Origin: CAWGMT01 sp963823675
GTDB taxonomy: Bacteria; Planctomycetota; Planctomycetia; Isosphaerales; Isosphaeraceae
Assembly: GCA_963823675.1 (NCBI GenBank)
Contig: CAWGMT010000009.1
Span: 744,001-808,000, forward strand
DNA: 64,000 nt
Direction: 5' to 3'
The first letter of the stretch is position 1; every line of letters begins with the position of its first letter. A model generated the notes under the pieces. The model did not search any database. It worked only from the letters and a program-made list of their open reading frames with translations, and was not told where the DNA came from. The position numbers and the translations under genes were made by a program. This document shows, in pieces, positions 18,031-26,489 of this stretch.

Positions 18031-18779
18031 ATGCAGTCGAACAAATCCGACCAACGGGTGCGCCGCATGTTTGCATCGATTGCACCGCGGTATGATCTAC
18101 TGAATCATGTACTGAGTCTGAACATTGATCGTAGGTGGCGAGCCTTCACCACCAGGGTCGTCGCGCCCAACCCGGGCTGCCCGTGCTCGATTGTTGCACC
18201 GGAACGGCCGACCTGGCTCTGGCGTATGATCGGGCTGGCGGGGGGCAATCGCCGATTGTCGGCACCGACTTCTGCCGCCAGATGTTGGTCGTCGGTTTGG
18301 ATAAAGTGCACGAGGCCGGGGCGGCTGGGCGCATCACGCTTGTCGAAGGCGATGCCCAGCGGCTGCCCTTGCCCAGCGACTCGTTCGCGGTGGTCAGCGT
18401 GGCTTTCGGTCTCCGCAACGTCCGCGATACGGTCCAGGGGATTGATGAATTGATCAGGGTCGCACGCCCTGGAGGAAAGGTCGCGATCCTCGAGTTTTCC
18501 CGGCCGCGGGGCCAGATTCTGGGGCGGCTTTACCTGGTGTTTCTCCGCCGCTTGCTGCCGCGGATCGGTCAGGCGCTGGCTCCCAACGACGATCGCGCCT
18601 ACGACTATCTACCTCGCAGCGTCCTCGAGTTTCCCGACGGACAGGCGATGCTCGACCTGCTTGCCTCGCGAGGCTTGACTGACCTCAAACAGTACCCCCT
18701 CACCCTGGGCATCGCCACGCTCTATGTCGGTTTGAAGCCAGCCTCCCTTGCCGGTCGCATCCAGGAGTCACTCGGATGA
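18031..18779 (+). CDS. menG: Demethylmenaquinone methyltransferase, frameshifted
   Basis: The product methylates demethylmenaquinone (or a related quinone) using SAM. The N-terminal motif SDQRVRRMFASIAPRYDLLN, followed by HVLSLNIDRRWR, is read from ATG 18031. The SAM site LPVLDCCTGTADLALAYD, FGLRNVRDT and the C-terminal signature QYPLTLGIATLYVGLKP are read in another frame. The shift falls near 18175 at aacccgggctgcc, where one extra base would restore a full UbiE/MenG protein. Upstream, MNSPSQSAVAPPAAFEPP (from 17966) in a third frame may be the real N terminus. The stop overlaps ubiX by four bases. An error or a real lesion are both possible. Confidence 0.85.
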
Positions 18780-19444
18780 CGCTCGTTGGCCCCCATGACT
18801 CGCGCGATCTGGTCGTGGCGATGACGGGCGCAAGCGGGGCGGCTTATGCCCTCCGTTTGATCCAGGTGCTCTGCCGGCTCGGCCGCACGATCCATTTCTC
18901 GCTCAGCCCGAGCGCGGCCGAGGTCTTGTACGAGGAGACAGGCCGGCAAGCCGATCTCGATCGATTCGACCTGGCAACCTTCGGCGATCTGTCGCCGGGC
19001 CGGCTCGTCTATCACCATTACCAGAACTTCATGGCCGGGATCGCCAGCGGTTCATTTCCCACCGCGGGGATGGTCATCGTTCCTTGCAGCATGAGCACGA
19101 TGGGAGCCATCGCCAGCGGGATGTCCACCAACCTGATCACCCGCGCCGCAGATGTTCACATCAAGGAACGCCGCAAGCTGATCCTGGTCCCGCGGGAAAC
19201 ACCACTCTCCCAGATTCACCTCGAAAACATGCTGAAGGTGACTCAGGCCGGCGCCGTTGTGCTGCCTGCGATGCCGGGATGGTATCATCGCCCCCGTCAA
19301 CTTGATGACCTGATCGATTTCATCGTCGCGCGGATTTGCGATCAGCTTGGCATTACCGAATTCCTTGGCCCGGCGATGGGGAGACGAAGTGCCGATCGAT
19401 CCGCCGGACGAAGCGACCTGGGAATCGCCGAGAGGCCTGGGTGA
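18776..19444 (+). CDS. ubiX: Flavin prenyltransferase UbiX
   Basis: A 222-residue member of the UbiX/Pad1 family, which makes prenylated FMN for UbiD decarboxylases. It shows VVAMTGASGAAYALRLI (FMN site), VIVPCSMSTMGAIASGMSTN, RKLILVPRETPLSQIHLENM and AGAVVLPAMPGWYHRP, all family hallmarks. The ATG overlaps the menG stop (ATGA), so the two are probably translated together. The last 25 residues (GRRSADRSAGRSDLG) are atypical. A neighbouring frame reads RRWGDEVPIDPPDEATWES to a stop at 19489, so a small frameshift near 19375 may have replaced the natural C terminus. A UbiD partner is encoded at 42.9 kb. Confidence 0.9.
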   Translation: MTLVGPHDSRDLVVAMTGASGAAYALRLIQVLCRLGRTIHFSLSPSAAEVLYEETGRQADLDRFDLATFGDLSPGRLVYHHYQNFMAGIASGSFPTAGMVIVPCSMSTMGAIASGMSTNLITRAADVHIKERRKLILVPRETPLSQIHLENMLKVTQAGAVVLPAMPGWYHRPRQLDDLIDFIVARICDQLGITEFLGPAMGRRSADRSAGRSDLGIAERPG

Positions 19445-19479
19445 GTTCATGCCCGAACAACTGCCGGAGGAACGCGGAG

Positions 19480-20352
19480 ATGATTGCTGACGGTCAGGCG
19501 TTGCGACCCCGGCCCGTCGTGCTCTTGACGGGTGCCTCGACGGGAATTGGAGCGGCCCTCGCGCGGGAACTGGTCCGGCAGAAAAAAGTGCAAGCGATCG
19601 TCCTCACGGCCCGGCGGGCCGATCGCTTGCGGCAGTTGGCTCTGGAACTCGTGTCGGCGGCAACAAGCCTCGAGGTCCTCACGATCGACGCCGACCTGGC
19701 CGATCCCGCAACTCCGCGGCGCCTGGTCGAAGCGACCCTGGAGCGGTTCGGCAGAATCGATGTGCTGATCAACAACGCCGGTCTCGGCCTGCCGACCCTC
19801 TTCGCGGACTCTATTCCCGAACAACTCGCACGGCAGATCGCCGTGAACTTGACCGCCCCGCTCATGCTTACGCGGTTGAGCTTACCGTCGCTGATTAAAA
19901 CTAAAGGTATGATCATCAATATTGGTTCGGCGATTACCTGCGTGGCCAGCTCGGCCCTCGGTGCTTACGGCGCGACCAAGGCTGGACTGGCTTACTGGAA
20001 CGACGCATTGCGCCGCGAGCTTTACCGCACGGGCGTCCGCGTCTGCCTGGTCGAGCCTGGACCGATCAAGACCGAATTCATGGACGCTCTCAATGCGCTC
20101 GTACCTCCCGGCGAGAAGCCTCATCAGATCCTCGACAACGCCGCTCCCTGGATGACGGCCGACGTGCGGGAAGTTGCCCGGCGCGTCACTCGCCTGGTCG
20201 ATCACCCCAGGCGCCGGCTGTCGCTCTTGAAACGCCTCGTCTGGCCGTTCCGCCTTCTCGGAGTGCTCGCCCGGCTTTGCCCTCCGCTGGGAGACCGGCT
20301 GGTGGTGATGTTCCAGCGCGAATCGCGCCGGCCCGCGACGGGGCCGGCGTGA
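19480..20352 (+). CDS. Short-chain dehydrogenase/reductase
   Basis: A 290-residue classical SDR. The start at 19480 (MIADGQALRPRP) follows ggagg; longer upstream starts run back into ubiX. It has the NAD(P) motif TGASTGIGAALA, NNAG, INIGSAITC with the catalytic Ser, YGATKAGL with Tyr and Lys, and LVEPGPIKTEF. The C-terminal 50 residues are basic and hydrophobic (LLKRLVWPFRLLGVLARLC), suggesting membrane contact. The substrate is unknown. It follows ubiX on the same strand and may be co-transcribed. Confidence 0.85.
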   Translation: MIADGQALRPRPVVLLTGASTGIGAALARELVRQKKVQAIVLTARRADRLRQLALELVSAATSLEVLTIDADLADPATPRRLVEATLERFGRIDVLINNAGLGLPTLFADSIPEQLARQIAVNLTAPLMLTRLSLPSLIKTKGMIINIGSAITCVASSALGAYGATKAGLAYWNDALRRELYRTGVRVCLVEPGPIKTEFMDALNALVPPGEKPHQILDNAAPWMTADVREVARRVTRLVDHPRRRLSLLKRLVWPFRLLGVLARLCPPLGDRLVVMFQRESRRPATGPA

Positions 20353-20403
20353 TCTGTTGGAATGACACCTAATCCGGCGGGCGAATCACACCTTTCGACC
20401 CAA

Positions 20404-20896
20404 TTACCGGCATTCCTCGCCGGCTTTGTCACCGAAGAGCCCCGCCGCGGCCTCCTTCATCTGCTCGGGGCTCATGTCACGCACGTGCGATGCCAGGGCC
20501 CAGCGATGGCCGGAAGGGTCTTCGACCACGCCATACCGATCGCCCCAAAATTGGTCGGCCAGCGGCATGATGAGCTTTGCCCCCGCGCCCAAGGCCTGCT
20601 GATAAAGCGAGTCGAACATCCTCGACGTACAGATGAATCGTGACGGGCGTGGCGTTCAGCCCCAGCGGCGACACGGCACCCATCTGGGGGAATTCGTCGT
20701 TGAGAAGAACCCGAGAGTCACCAATCTGAAGATCGGCGTGCAAGAGCGACTTGCCATCGGGCGCCACGCTTCGCCGAATCTCCTTGGCGCCGAAAGCCTG
20801 CTTGTAGAACTCGATCATGTCCACGCCACCGCGCACCGTAAGATGGGGCGTGACAGTGTGAAAACCCGCGGGAATGCGCTGGGCGGAATCGTGCAT
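20404..20896 (-). CDS. VOC-family (PhnB-like glyoxalase fold) protein, frameshifted
   Basis: From ATG 20896 the frame reads AGFHTVTPHLTVRGGVDMIE, FYKQAFGAKEIRRSVAPDGK and ATPVTIHLYVEDV. The conserved second half (LYQQALGAGAKLIMPLADQF, WGDRYGVVEDPSGHRWALA) continues in a different frame from about 20619. Joined, they give a complete YCII/PhnB-type VOC protein of about 160 residues ending DKAGEECR. The shift is at gatgttcgactc on the coding strand. Family members are small metal-binding enzymes or binding proteins of mixed function. Confidence 0.75.
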
Positions 20897-20937
20897 GTTC
20901 TCCTCCGGATGGGTGTGAGAGAAAACCTACTTTCCCA

Positions 20938-21146
20938 TTAATCTTCGGGACCTTTGGGCCCCTTCGGCTGTCGAGAGTTGAACTCGTCGGCTCGCTTCTG
21001 GAGCTGTCGAGGCGAGAGGTCCTCGATTCGCGTCGCGATCGACCATCGGTGGCCGAAAGGATCTTGCAGAATGCCGTAGCGATCTCCCCAGAATGAGGCG
21101 TGATCGTGTGAAAATCTTCCAGTGCCTTGGTCGCTCTGGCAGACAT
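20938..21146 (-). pseudogene. Second VOC gene, internally deleted
   Basis: It begins MSARATKALEDFHTITPH from ATG 21146 (ggagag just upstream), the normal start of a PhnB-like VOC protein. It then jumps into the C-terminal part in another frame: SFWGDRYGILQDPFGHRWSI, ATRIEDLSPRQLQKRADEF and a stop at 20938. About 80 central residues are missing, so this is a deletion remnant of a close paralogue of the gene at 20.4-20.9 kb. It shares its short C-terminal pattern with that gene. Confidence 0.75.
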
Positions 21147-21208
21147 TGTTGACTCTCCTCTGGACGGGTCAATGCCCCAGCCCCAACGCGATTCGACGGT
21201 TGGGTGTC

Positions 21209-21400
21209 TCAAAGTGCGTCTGGGGGGTTCGACAACAACTTTCTCTGGCGTGCGGTCTCAACCAGGATTTCGAGTCGCAACGACTCCGTGCGAGCCACCT
21301 CGCGGCCGAAGCCGGTCAGCCGGTAGATGCGCCGGCGTTCGTCTTCCAACTCGAAATCGGGGGCATCCTTCGTCTCTTCGATCAAACCGTCCACAAGCAT
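21209..21400 (-). pseudogene. PadR-family regulator, C-terminal fragment
   Basis: The 63 residues MLVDGLIEETKDAPD, RRRIYRLTGFGREVARTESL and RLEILVETAR match the wing and C-terminal helix of PadR repressors. The DNA-binding N-terminal half is absent; a stop lies a few codons upstream. PadR genes often sit in front of VOC genes, as here, so this is probably the remains of the regulator of the adjacent VOC pair. Confidence 0.65.
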
Positions 21401-21640
21401 TCGTTGATTAGACGATCAGGAGTCGGATGTCAAGTCGCGAGTAAAAGGGATTCCGAAATGCCGCGGCGTTTGGTCGAGAGGTTGCCGATCGGCCATCGTG
21501 TGAATCGGGAGTCAACCCGGGCGGGTTCATGAGCGTACGACCAGTCGGAGGCTCTGACCACGCCGATGGGCTTGCCCGCGCGCAGAAACGCCCCAGCGCT
21601 TTTGCGACCGGGGCGCGGAAGTTGGGTCGCTGATGATTGG

Positions 21641-22253
21641 TCAATCCGCCGCGCGACGACGACGGGTGCGATTGTAGCCAGCCACGACCATGACCCCCAT
21701 TCCGGCCAGTACGATCGCCGAAGGCGCAGGTACCGCGGTGAAGCTGATGTCGTCGAGCGCATTGTAGCCGGGGTCGTTGCGGAAGCCGAACATGATTGTA
21801 TCGGAACCGGTCCCCATGACCGTGACACTCTCGAACAGATAGCCGTTATTCGGGCCGCCTTCCGTTAACGATTGGTCGGTGATAGGACCGAAGATCGGCT
21901 TTCCATCGTAGAACGCCGTGAAATCGTTCGGTGTGAGACCGTCACTACCCCAGTAAAAACTGAAGTTGTACAGCACGCCCGGCGTATCCGCGATAGTCTG
22001 CGAGAGAAAACCGTCCGCCCCGACCGCGCCCAGGACGAGGAAGTAATTGCCGCTGTGTGGAATCAAACCGTCGCCGAAGTCTGCCCCAGCCACATAGGTG
22101 GACCCCGTGACGCCGGAACATGGTCCAATCGGTTAAATCGCCCGTCTCGAAACCAGGGTTGGACACGAGGTTGCCCCCAGCCGAAGCCGGCGCCGCGAAC
22201 ACCAGGCAGAGCACAACTGCTGCCGAGCAAATGACCAACTTCCGCGCGTGCAT
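21641..22253 (-). CDS. PEP-CTERM secreted protein, frameshifted
   Basis: ATG 22253 opens MHARKLVICSAAVVLCLVFA, a signal peptide cut near ASAGG, then NLVSNPGFETGDLTDWT, the start of a carbohydrate-binding-like beta domain. Near 22108 the frame changes to GVTGSTYVAGADFGDG, FLSQTIADTPGVLYNFSFYW and NALDDISFTAVPAPSA. The C terminus VPAPSAIVLAGMGVMVVAGY followed by an Arg-rich tail is a PEP-CTERM sorting signal with VPAP in place of VPEP, cut by exosortase. One missing base explains the shift. Confidence 0.8.
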
Positions 22254-22729
22254 TATCAGTCACCCCTTTCCGATTGAGGATTCAGACGGGTCGCTATCGC
22301 CGAGAGGCCGCGACAGGAGCAAGTGCGACAGTCAAAGGTTGCTACAGTAGAGAAACCGCTACAACCGCTATACTAAGGAGCGTGCTATACTAGACGCGCC
22401 GGCAAGCCCAATCAAGTGGAGTGTAAAAAAAAATCGCAAATGCGGCGGCTTCCGGTCGTGCACCCGCGCTAGGGCGGGAACGTAGGCAGACTGCGTTATG
22501 TTGGATAGTAGTACTTTTCGCCATAATAGTACTACCAGAATGTGGCGTTCCTGTACTAAACCAATTGAGATTGGTATGATTTGTCCGGGATCATTCATGC
22601 AAACGAGGTATCCCGTGTTGCACTTCCTGGTTTGAAATCTCATCGGTCCGGACCACCCATTTGCCCTGGTTGACCCAAGGCGAGGGGTTGCCGTAGCATC
22701 AGAAAGCCCTTCCCGGCCCGTTGCATGAA
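22254..22729. promoter_or_regulatory. Intergenic control region with an inverted repeat
   Basis: This AT-richer gap lies between the divergent PEP-CTERM and UbiA genes. GTAGTACT (22508-22515) and AGTACTAC (22528-22535) form an 8-bp inverted repeat with a 12-base spacer, the layout of a dimeric repressor site. Nearby, gctatacta occurs twice (about 22369 and 22383). No gene is supported here. Confidence 0.35.
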
Positions 22730-23656
22730 ATGGACGTCCAGGCAAGTTTCCTCGAATTGATCCGGCTCGGGAAGGCGGGGGCAACGGCAATGGTTCGGTT
22801 CCGCGACTACCTGGGACTGGTTCGTTTCAGCCACACGCTCTTCGCGTTGCCTTTTGCACTGCTGGGTGCGGCCTTGGCCGCGCACGGCCCCGACGGATGG
22901 CATGGTCGCGTCCAGGATTGGATTGGAATCCTCCTGTGCATGGCGACGGCCCGCTCGGCCGCGATGGCCTTCAACCGCCTGGTCGATCGGGATCACGATG
23001 CGCTCAATCCGCGTACTGCGGACCGGCACATCCCTGCCGGACGTCTCAGTGTGCCGGCAGTCGCTCTTTTCACGGTTCTATGCTCGGCCGGATTTGTCGC
23101 CGCCACGATCTTGTTCCTTCCCAACACCTGGCCGCTCTATCTGTCGACGCCGGTGTTGCTATGGTTGCTGGGATACTCCTACAGCAAGCGGTTCACGAGC
23201 CTGTCGCATTTCTGGCTGGGCATCTCGCTCTGCCTGGCTCCCGTCGCCGCCTGGATCGCGCTCAAAGGCGCGATCGCCTGGCCGCCCGTCATGCTGGCCC
23301 TCGCAGTCTTATTGTGGGTGGCAGGCTTTGACATCATCTACGCCTGCCAGGACGCCGAGTTTGATCGAAGTCACGGGCTCCGAAGTATTCCCAGCATGAT
23401 GGGCATTCCAGGGGCGCTACGCGTCGCCGCTCTGTGTCATGCGCTCATGATCGCGCCGCTTGTCGGCCTCGGCGTGCTTTACCCGCTTGGGCCGATTTAC
23501 TTCGTGGGAGTTGCCGCGGTCGCCGTCCTTTTGATCTACGAGCATCTCCTGGTCCGGCCCTCCGACCTCACCCGGCTGAACGTTGCCTTCTTCCAGGTGA
23601 ATATCGTGATCGGCCTCGCGATGCTCGTCGTCGGCGTCGTGGACCTGCTGGTCTGA
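22730..23656 (+). CDS. UbiA-family prenyltransferase (probable menaquinone route, MqnP-like)
   Basis: A membrane prenyltransferase of about 308 residues with eight or nine helices. It carries both Asp-rich motifs: NRLVDRDHDALNPRT (NxxxDxxxD) and YACQDAEFDRSHGL (DxxxD), which bind the Mg-polyprenyl diphosphate. LGLVRFSHTLFALPFALLGA is typical of the UbiA type associated with the futalosine pathway. The ATG at 22730 is used; 22790 (MVRFRDYLG) is a credible shorter start. Given mqnE, ubiX and ubiD in the window and no ubiquinone genes, a role in prenylating the naphthoate precursor of menaquinone is inferred. Confidence 0.85.
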   Translation: MDVQASFLELIRLGKAGATAMVRFRDYLGLVRFSHTLFALPFALLGAALAAHGPDGWHGRVQDWIGILLCMATARSAAMAFNRLVDRDHDALNPRTADRHIPAGRLSVPAVALFTVLCSAGFVAATILFLPNTWPLYLSTPVLLWLLGYSYSKRFTSLSHFWLGISLCLAPVAAWIALKGAIAWPPVMLALAVLLWVAGFDIIYACQDAEFDRSHGLRSIPSMMGIPGALRVAALCHALMIAPLVGLGVLYPLGPIYFVGVAAVAVLLIYEHLLVRPSDLTRLNVAFFQVNIVIGLAMLVVGVVDLLV

Positions 23657-23689
23657 GCGTCCTGCGCGGCGGGCAGCACCCCGTACGGG

Positions 23690-23725
23690 TCGGTGAGTTT
23701 GCCGGTTCAAATCCAGTCGCCCCGA
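23690..23725 (+). tRNA. tRNA 3'-end fragment (not a full gene)
   Basis: ggtcggtgagtttgccggtt followed by caaatccagtcgccccga is the T-arm and acceptor 3' strand of a tRNA. No matching acceptor 5' strand (cggggcg) or anticodon arm lies within 80 bp upstream, and the T-stem pairing is damaged. It is a fragment, as left by recombination at a tRNA attachment site. Confidence 0.4.
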
Positions 23726-23762
23726 TGATTCTTAACCCCTTGCATGGCAAAGAGTTTTTCTT

Positions 23763-23790
23763 GTAGGGTGCGGCGGGATTTGAACTTTTT
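23763..23790 (-). tRNA. Second tRNA 3'-end fragment, opposite strand
   Basis: Read on the minus strand, gttcaaatcccgccgcaccc is the T-loop and acceptor end seen in several bacterial tRNAs. The upstream part of a tRNA is missing. It faces the fragment at 23690-23725 across about 40 bp. Confidence 0.35.
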
Positions 23791-23819
23791 CGCTAAGACC
23801 TCGCCGGAAATGCCGGTCG

Positions 23820-24080
23820 TTGGCCACTCGTGTGGCGGAACTCAAGCGGCAAGCGGTGCAGAGCGGTCATGACTTGCGATGGCTACGACGACGCTTCCGA
23901 AGAAGACGCTGGCGTGAATCCCACCGCACGGCATTGATTGCCAAGGATGGCGACAAATCCGACGCGTTGGACCGGCGAAAGCTGGCGAGTTCGTATCGTG
24001 GCGAACTCATCAACGCGGTGCATCATCGGGAGAACATCACTTGCAGATACCCACCGCCGACTTCACACTGGGCCTTTTGA
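23820..24080 (+). pseudogene. Probable IS110-type transposase remnant
   Basis: The 86-residue frame contains AKDGDKSDALDRRKLASSYR followed by GELINAVHH. This resembles the segment of IS110/IS1111 DEDD transposases with K-S/T-D-x-x-D-A and a following LA...YR..L motif. The rest of the transposase (C-terminal transposase_20 domain) is absent. Codons before this motif are Arg-rich and uninformative. It sits directly after the tRNA scraps. Confidence 0.4.
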
Positions 24081-24369
24081 TACGCGTGAAATACGGTATG
24101 ATCAAACCGCGGCGACGGAGTGACGCGGCCGATGGCACGCGGGTGCGGGTCTGGTGGCCTGAACATGGCTGGTGAACCGCTTAGATCGTCTCAACCGCCG
24201 CCGAGAGGCGACATTGATTCGATTGGATCAATCAGCGGTTCATTCAGACTTCAATCCGCGCGAGGGATAAAAACACGGGCCACGAGGAGGTGGAAGCGTC
24301 GAACGCAATGCGGTAATTGGTCGCATGAAGACTGCAATTGACCACGCTATCTTCAAATGAGGGTTTCCT

Positions 24370-26151
24370 ATGCGGAATGCAGTAGCATTTGCCAATAACG
24401 ACGTCGCTACCATCGCATGGAGCTATGGCGCCAAACCCGAGGGCTGTATGGGCTTCGCGCTGTATCGCATCGATTCGAAGGGCCGGGAGACGGCGCTGCC
24501 CAGCCACGCGGTGTTTCCGGGGGAGACCATTGCACCGGGACAGACGACCGCCCAGTTCCCTGTCCAGAAGTTTTACTGGAAGGATGTCTACGCGCGGCTT
24601 GTGGGGGATCAGACGGGGAACTACACCTTCCGCTACAAGGTGGTGCCGCTCGAAGGACGACCGGAAGCGCTCAAGCCGATGGGGTCGCTGCCGATTCTGA
24701 TGACCAACGAAGTGACCATCTCCGGGGTGTGTTCCGAAAGCGTGACGGCAATCTTCAATCGGGGTCTTATCTCAACGCAACATGTGTCAAATGCATTGAA
24801 AGGCAATGTCAGCAAGTCGAGCCTGTTAAAGGCCATCAAAGTTCCCGGGAACCAGTTGCGGAAAGATTTGGCAGGCGACATTCTCGGGACGTTGACCGGG
24901 TTTGTCACGAGGGCGAAGACGAGTGGCTCGATCTACGCGGCGCTGTACGAGCTAACGGATCTGGAGTTGGTACAGTCGCTCTTTGGCATCGGAAACAAGT
25001 TGAATATTGTGCTCGCGAATATTGTGAGCAAGCCGAAGCCGGGCGGTTCGGAGGAGGTGGCAGGCGAGAACGACGATTCCGAGGCAAAGCTAAAGGAGTC
25101 GGCTGCGTCACTACTTTATCGGGAACCGCCGAGCAGCCACATTGTGCACAACAAGTTCCTGATCTACGTGGATGCGAGTGGCACGCCGCAGGCGGTATTG
25201 ACCGGATCCTGCAATTGGACCGATACAGGAATGTGCGCGCAGACGAACAATTCGATCGTCATTCAGGACAAGCTGGTGGCAGCGCGGTACATGGCGTACT
25301 GGAAGAAGCTGCAGATGGATGAAACGGCGCATGAGGCTGGCAGCTCGTTTCAGGACACGCCGCTGCGCACGTTCAACGGCACGGGGAAGAGCCTGAGCCT
25401 CGACAAGGGGACCGATGACGCCAGCACGTTGACGAGCTACTTCTCGCCCAATACGCCGAACCAGCGCCGCAAAGGCAAGGGGATCGAGGCCTTCCCCGTG
25501 GATATGAAGGATCTGAGCGACCGGGTCATGGCTGCCAAGAATGCGGTGCTGTTCCTGGCGTTCATCCCGGGGACGCCGAGCATTACCGAGTTCGCTGCGG
25601 CGGCGCAGAAGGCCAACAAAGACCTGTTCGTGCGCGGATGCGTGACTTCGCCGGATGCAGCAGGGAACTTTTATTACGACCTGAAGGGCACGTCGCCACC
25701 GAAGAAGCAGAAGGGCATCAAGAATCCGGCAGCGCCGCAGGACGCGCGGGTCATCTCCGCGAACGCGCTGGACAGGACAGTGCCTGAAGGTTGGCAGAAG
25801 GAGCTGCTGAACGCTGGGTTTGCGATTACGCACGACAAGATCGTGGTGATCGACCCGTTTGCCGATGATTGCGTGGTGGTTACGGGCAGCCACAACCTCG
25901 GGTACCAAGCTTCGTACAACAATGATGAGAATCTTCTGATGATTGAGGGTAACAAGAAGCTGGCGATGGCGTACGCTACGCATGTGCTGGACGTGTACGA
26001 CCATTTTTCGTGGCGCTGGACGGTGAACCATGGAACTAACATCGACGTCAATCTGAAGACAATGCCGGGCGACTGGCTCAAGTGGTACTTCGACGCACAG
26101 GGGAATATCAGGACCGCGCAGTTGAAGTTCTGGATGCAGGCTTCGGTGTAG
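24370..26151 (+). CDS. Phospholipase D-like protein with two HxK sites
   Basis: A 593-residue protein from ATG 24370. No signal peptide is seen. Residues 1-120 are a beta-rich domain (DVATIAWSYGAKPEGCMGFA, NYTFRYKVVPLEG). The first PLD half has HNKFLIYVDASG then VLTGSCNWTDTGM, the second HDKIVVIDPFADD then VTGSHNLGYQASYNNDENL. Thus both H-x-K-x4-D catalytic motifs and their G-S-x-N partners are present, as needed for a two-half phosphodiesterase active on phospholipid or nucleic acid. It follows a mobile-element scrap and ends before an empty stretch. It may be acquired DNA with an effector or defence role, but nothing proves that. Confidence 0.8.
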   Translation: MRNAVAFANNDVATIAWSYGAKPEGCMGFALYRIDSKGRETALPSHAVFPGETIAPGQTTAQFPVQKFYWKDVYARLVGDQTGNYTFRYKVVPLEGRPEALKPMGSLPILMTNEVTISGVCSESVTAIFNRGLISTQHVSNALKGNVSKSSLLKAIKVPGNQLRKDLAGDILGTLTGFVTRAKTSGSIYAALYELTDLELVQSLFGIGNKLNIVLANIVSKPKPGGSEEVAGENDDSEAKLKESAASLLYREPPSSHIVHNKFLIYVDASGTPQAVLTGSCNWTDTGMCAQTNNSIVIQDKLVAARYMAYWKKLQMDETAHEAGSSFQDTPLRTFNGTGKSLSLDKGTDDASTLTSYFSPNTPNQRRKGKGIEAFPVDMKDLSDRVMAAKNAVLFLAFIPGTPSITEFAAAAQKANKDLFVRGCVTSPDAAGNFYYDLKGTSPPKKQKGIKNPAAPQDARVISANALDRTVPEGWQKELLNAGFAITHDKIVVIDPFADDCVVVTGSHNLGYQASYNNDENLLMIEGNKKLAMAYATHVLDVYDHFSWRWTVNHGTNIDVNLKTMPGDWLKWYFDAQGNIRTAQLKFWMQASV

Positions 26152-26489
26152 AAGTCGGCCTGAATGCGAACAGCGAATGCGAGCTGAACTGTTCTGAAAG
26201 TCTCACTACGCGGCGTGGTCAGTCGGCCTTTAGTTTTTCCGCGCTCGACTCAATCGCTTTCGTTCTTTGGTGTTACCTCGGTTCAAACGCCTGCTTCTAG
26301 CTCTCCTTCTGAACCTTGCCTCGCTACAATTCCCTGATTTGGCGCGATTCTGAAGCGATCGCGGCGTAGGCAGGAATCTGAGGTTATCCAAAGGTCGTCC
26401 TGGTCTTGTTGCTGATACGTTCAATTCCGACTAGAATTCCTGAAATGAGTCCCAGACGAATCGCGAGGAACAAGAGAGGATGGGGCGCG

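Noticed and set aside
23568..23750. Minus-strand ORF containing GATGFEPANSPTRTG
   Set aside because: This phrase is a well-known false translation of a tRNA 3' end; it was used instead as evidence for the tRNA fragment.
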